Source: Anaerobutyricum faecale
Lineage (GTDB): Bacteria; Bacillota; Clostridia; Lachnospirales; Lachnospiraceae
Reading direction: 5' to 3'
DNA length: 32,725 nt
Assembly: GCA_019119645.1 (NCBI GenBank)
Contig: DWWR01000027.1
Span: 1-32,725 of the forward strand
A program made the position numbers and the translations under genes. The notes beneath the pieces are model-generated. The model was not told where the DNA came from. It did no database searches and worked only from the letters and a program-made list of their open reading frames with translations. Below are positions 30,629 to 32,725 of the stretch, piece after piece. Each line of letters starts with the position of its first letter. Position 1 is the stretch's first letter.

Positions 30629-30777
30629 GTGAAAAGACTGAGAGAGAAAAAATAAAACAGAAATCAGCTATCTTCTTGTTCGATAATCGAGAAATATAAG
30701 AAAAGATTCTGTGCTGATTGACACAGGTCATCATAGAAACAACGTGAAACAAAACGGAACAATTGCGAAAGGGGGAC

Positions 30778-30990
30778 ATGGTGAAAAATAATCTGGAAAA
30801 GCTGCGAAAAGAACGAGGCATCAAACAGGAAGAACTGGCGGCGGCTCTGGAAGTCTCCAGACAGACCATCGGTTCCCTGGAGAACGGCCGGTATAATCCT
30901 TCTATTATTCTGGCATTCAAAATTGCAAGGTACTTTCAAATGAGCATCGAGGATATCTTTATTTATGAGGAGGATGACAATGAAAAATAA
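30778..30990 (+). CDS. Small XRE-family transcriptional regulator
   Basis: A 70-residue protein that is essentially one helix-turn-helix domain: LEKLRKERGIKQEELAAALEVSRQTIGSLENGRYNPSIILAFKIARYF, then an acidic tail (EDIFIYEEDDNEK). The form is that of the short stand-alone Cro/C1-like regulators paired with small membrane proteins in Firmicutes. ATG 30778 is very close to GGGGG at 30771-30775; GTG 30781 has better spacing and may be the real start. The gene overlaps the next by 11 nt. Palindromes bracketing its promoter imply autorepression (inference). Confidence 0.88.
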   Translation: MVKNNLEKLRKERGIKQEELAAALEVSRQTIGSLENGRYNPSIILAFKIARYFQMSIEDIFIYEEDDNEK

Positions 30991-31375
30991 AAAAATCATA
31001 TGGTACGGCGGTTACGTGGCAGCGGCGCTTGTTATCCTGATTATTGCAGTGACGGATCTGCCAGAAGCAGCAGACGCGGGACTGGCAATTTTATTTGCGA
31101 TTCTCTTTTCAGTCTCTCACGTCACTCTCTGGCATGATAAGATGATGGAGAAAGATAGAGATTACCGCATTGAGGTAATGGACGAGAGAAATATTGCCAT
31201 CAAAGAAAAGGCGGGCAACGTCACTAACATGATAAATCTGACATTGTTGGGAGTGATCACAGTGATATTTATCCTCATGGATTACATTATCCCGGCAATC
31301 TTTACCGGGGTGCTGGTGGCTGTCCAGCCGGTGATACTGATTCTGGTAAGCAATTCCATCGGGAAAAAAATGTGA
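30980..31375 (+). CDS. Small four-helix membrane protein (DUF2178-like)
   Basis: A 131-residue protein with four hydrophobic helices: about residues 6-27, 33-51, 81-102 and 105-124. A charged cytoplasmic-looking loop (KMMEKDRDYRIEVMDERNIAIKEKAGN) lies in the middle. The MDERNIAIKEKAG-type motif is characteristic of the small DUF2178-like membrane proteins encoded next to XRE regulators, which is a recollection rather than a search result. ATG 30980 follows GAGGAGGATGAC within the end of the regulator gene, so expression is coupled. Function unknown; it may sense or transmit an envelope signal to the regulator. Confidence 0.8.
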   Translation: MKNKKIIWYGGYVAAALVILIIAVTDLPEAADAGLAILFAILFSVSHVTLWHDKMMEKDRDYRIEVMDERNIAIKEKAGNVTNMINLTLLGVITVIFILMDYIIPAIFTGVLVAVQPVILILVSNSIGKKM

Positions 31376-31410
31376 AGGAAAAAGTGTAGAGAGGAGGTGC
31401 CTCGGAAAAT

Positions 31411-31542
31411 ATGATTTATAAATCTTATGGTTTTTCAGAAGACGAACTGATGCAGATGGAAAGATATCTCAGAAATAATAGTTTCCTGATCTGGGAGATT
31501 GCCAGAGAGGAGTATGCCAACGGGCCGCTGCATCTTGATTGA
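31411..31542 (+). pseudogene. 43-residue fragment, probably a truncated gene
   Basis: An open frame of 43 codons from ATG 31411, with GAGGAGG about 13 nt upstream. It starts with MIYKSYGFSEDELMQMERYL and is predicted helical and acidic. The sequence resembles the beginning of a real protein but stops after ANGPLHLD. The last codons are the complement of the broken arsC gene on the other strand. The likely reading is that its 3' part was lost when the arsenic cassette was joined here. I do not recognise the family. It would be the third gene of the XRE-membrane protein unit. Confidence 0.55.
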
Positions 31543-31678
31543 TTTGCGGCACCGTCTCCGTTCCGGCAGAGTAACTTTCGAATACATCAGAGGCCAAATG
31601 CTTTCCAAGTGTCTCTGCAATCTGGCTCCGACAGGAATTATGGATACAGATAAATGCTACTGTTGGCTTTTGCTTCAT
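31469..31678 (-). pseudogene. arsC: Truncated arsenate reductase ArsC (thioredoxin-type)
   Basis: The first about 52 residues match low-molecular-weight-phosphatase-type ArsC: TVAFICIHNSCRSQIAETLGK with the CX5R catalytic loop, then FESYSAGTETVPQINQDA. After this, near 31522, the frame continues for 17 unrelated residues (WHTPLWQSPRSGNYYF) antisense to the neighbouring fragment. The remainder of the about 130-residue enzyme, including the resolving cysteines, is missing, so it should be inactive. ATG at 31678 has AGAGGGTGA upstream and lies 4 nt after the thioredoxin-like gene, so it was the last or a later gene of that operon. Confidence 0.85.
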
Positions 31679-31682
31679 ACGA

Positions 31683-32024
31683 TCACCCTCTGACTTTCTG
31701 AATGAAGGCTTTGATCTCATCTTTTTTCAAAACTTTACCATAAGACAACACTTTGCCGTCCACTACGAGAGCGGGTGTAGTCATTACGCCGTAGGCGGCA
31801 ATCTGGGCGAAATCGGTCACATGGTCGATGGTTGGATCCATGCCCAGTTCTTTAAGTGCCTCTCTGGCAGCATCCTCTAACGCATGGCATTTTGCACATC
31901 CAGAACCCAACACTTTAACACCGGCGGCCTTTTTTGCGGTTTCGGCCTGGATCATAGCCTCCGGTGTACAGCTACTCCCGCAGCAGAAGCTTTTTTCTTC
32001 TTTCTTTTTACCAAACAGTCCCAT
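31683..32024 (-). CDS. Small thioredoxin-fold protein of an arsenic cassette
   Basis: A 113-residue protein with an N-terminal Lys-rich and Cys-rich extension (FCCGSSC, residues 13-19). It is followed by a compact thioredoxin fold of the TM0996/MTH895 type: VKVLGSGCAKCHAL with redox pair C43/C46, the cis-Pro region VMTTPALVVDGKVLSYGK, and a C-terminal KDEIKAFIQK helix. These small redox proteins are often encoded beside ArsP-type permeases. ATG 32024 follows TAGGAGGTAAT. It sits between the permease (18 nt upstream) and arsC. A role in reducing or handing over arsenicals is inference. Confidence 0.9.
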   Translation of the reverse strand: MGLFGKKKEEKSFCCGSSCTPEAMIQAETAKKAAGVKVLGSGCAKCHALEDAAREALKELGMDPTIDHVTDFAQIAAYGVMTTPALVVDGKVLSYGKVLKKDEIKAFIQKVRG

Positions 32025-32042
32025 TGTAAATTACCTCCTAAA

Positions 32043-32725
32043 TCACATTAAAATAAATTGAAATACATTGAACAGATACCCAACAATAATAATTCCTATC
32101 GCACAAACGCCAATAAACAATGCCAACAGTTTCGGTTTTACCGCCTTGCGGAGCATGATAAGTGACGGCAGGGACAGGGTTGTGACGGCCATCATGAAGG
32201 ACAGAACCGTGCCAAGCTGCGCCCCTTTGGAGAGCAGCGCCTCTGCAACTGGAATTGTGCCAAAAATGTCTGCATACATGGGGATGCCTACAATCGTGGC
32301 GAGAATAACGCCAAAGGGATTATTGCTGCCAAGAATGGTTTCCACCCAGCTCTCTGGTATCCAGTTGTGGATCAGCGCACCAATGCCAACACCTACCAGG
32401 ATATAGGGGAATACTTTCTTGAAGGTATCCAGCATCTGTTCCTTCGCATAGATCAGTCGTTCCCGTATTGTCAGATCAGGAGACTCGATGTCCACATTGC
32501 CAGCAGAAAGAACAAAGCTCTCAATGTGCTTTTCCATGTGCAGTTTCTCAATGATCGTACCTCCAATGACAGCAATGACAAGCCCCAACAACGCATAGAT
32601 GATGGCTACTCTTGTGCCAAAAATACTGATGAGCAGGACAAGACTTCCCAGATCAACCATCGGAGACGAGATCAAAAAGGAGAATGTCACACCCAGCGGC
32701 AGGCCCGCACTCGTAAAGCCGATGA
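32043..32725 (-). CDS. arsP: ArsP-type permease (DUF318/PF03773), 5' end outside window
   Basis: The C-terminal 227 residues of a polytopic membrane permease; the frame is open to the window edge, so the start is missing. Visible signatures are GFTSAGLPLGVTFSFLISSPMVDLGSLVLL, a hydrophilic loop (about 80 residues into the visible part, ERLIYAKEQMLDTFKKVFPYILVGVGIGALIHNW), and GIPMYADIFGTIPVAEALLSKGAQLGTVLSFMMAVTTLSLPS. ArsP members export trivalent organoarsenicals; others of the family are unassigned. It heads the visible minus-strand operon permease-thioredoxin-arsC. A regulator such as arsR may lie beyond the edge, but that cannot be seen. Confidence 0.88.
   Translation of the reverse strand, partial: IGFTSAGLPLGVTFSFLISSPMVDLGSLVLLISIFGTRVAIIYALLGLVIAVIGGTIIEKLHMEKHIESFVLSAGNVDIESPDLTIRERLIYAKEQMLDTFKKVFPYILVGVGIGALIHNWIPESWVETILGSNNPFGVILATIVGIPMYADIFGTIPVAEALLSKGAQLGTVLSFMMAVTTLSLPSLIMLRKAVKPKLLALFIGVCAIGIIIVGYLFNVFQFILM

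Noticed and set aside
1..32725. tRNA, rRNA genes, CRISPR arrays or insertion sequences
   Set aside because: I looked for cloverleaf-like ends, regularly spaced repeats and transposase motifs and saw none that hold up.

Overview
The window looks like a chromosomal segment of a Clostridia member, most likely Lachnospiraceae. The reasons are moderate GC content, strong AGGAGG-type ribosome-binding sites, the gene order mreBCD-PBP2-minCDE-rodA-mgsA, a PyrK/class 1B PyrD pair, and a yggS-sepF pair behind a HlyD-like protein. Almost everything is on the + strand. Family calls rest on motifs and general protein likeness read by eye; no database search was possible.

Layout. Positions 1-330 hold no convincing gene, but they contain a long imperfect inverted repeat. 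Then come miaA (tRNA A37 prenylation), a PLP enzyme of the methionine gamma-lyase/aluminium-resistance family, and radC. Positions 3657-12525 form a cell-shape and division-site block: mreB, mreC, mreD, a PBP2 with a large insertion, minC, minD, minE, a RodA-type SEDS polymerase and methylglyoxal synthase. A lipoprotein D,D-carboxypeptidase follows. Next is a small uncharacterised P-loop protein with its own promoter, a structured leader and a terminator. A second block (14386-20876) carries a TIGR01212-type radical SAM protein, a HlyD-like membrane protein, yggS, sepF, aroB, lspA and an RluD-type pseudouridine synthase. Then come rpsO with a folded leader and a terminator, a membrane-anchored TPR protein, and ptsH-ptsI behind a 0.36-kb leader and ahead of a clean terminator. 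A UvrD-type helicase, uppP, an MnmM-like methyltransferase with a repeat-bearing insertion, and pyrK-pyrD follow.

The last 2.5 kb is accessory in character. An XRE regulator and a small membrane protein sit behind a near-consensus promoter bracketed by palindromic operator-like sites. A related palindrome lies upstream of pyrK. Two broken genes then meet tail to tail: a 43-aa fragment on + and an arsC fragment on -. A minus-strand thioredoxin-like protein and an ArsP-type permease, cut by the window edge, complete an arsenic-type cassette.

How the genes work together. MreBCD, PBP2 and RodA build the lateral wall; MinCDE positions the Z-ring; SepF anchors FtsZ; UppP and the carboxypeptidase serve peptidoglycan recycling and trimming. 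The observations I would follow first are the palindrome shared by the XRE promoter and the pyrKD upstream region, the P-loop gene with its hairpin leader, the Asp-to-Glu change at the proposed catalytic position of methylglyoxal synthase, the PBP2 and MnmM insertions, and the ptsHI leader RNA.
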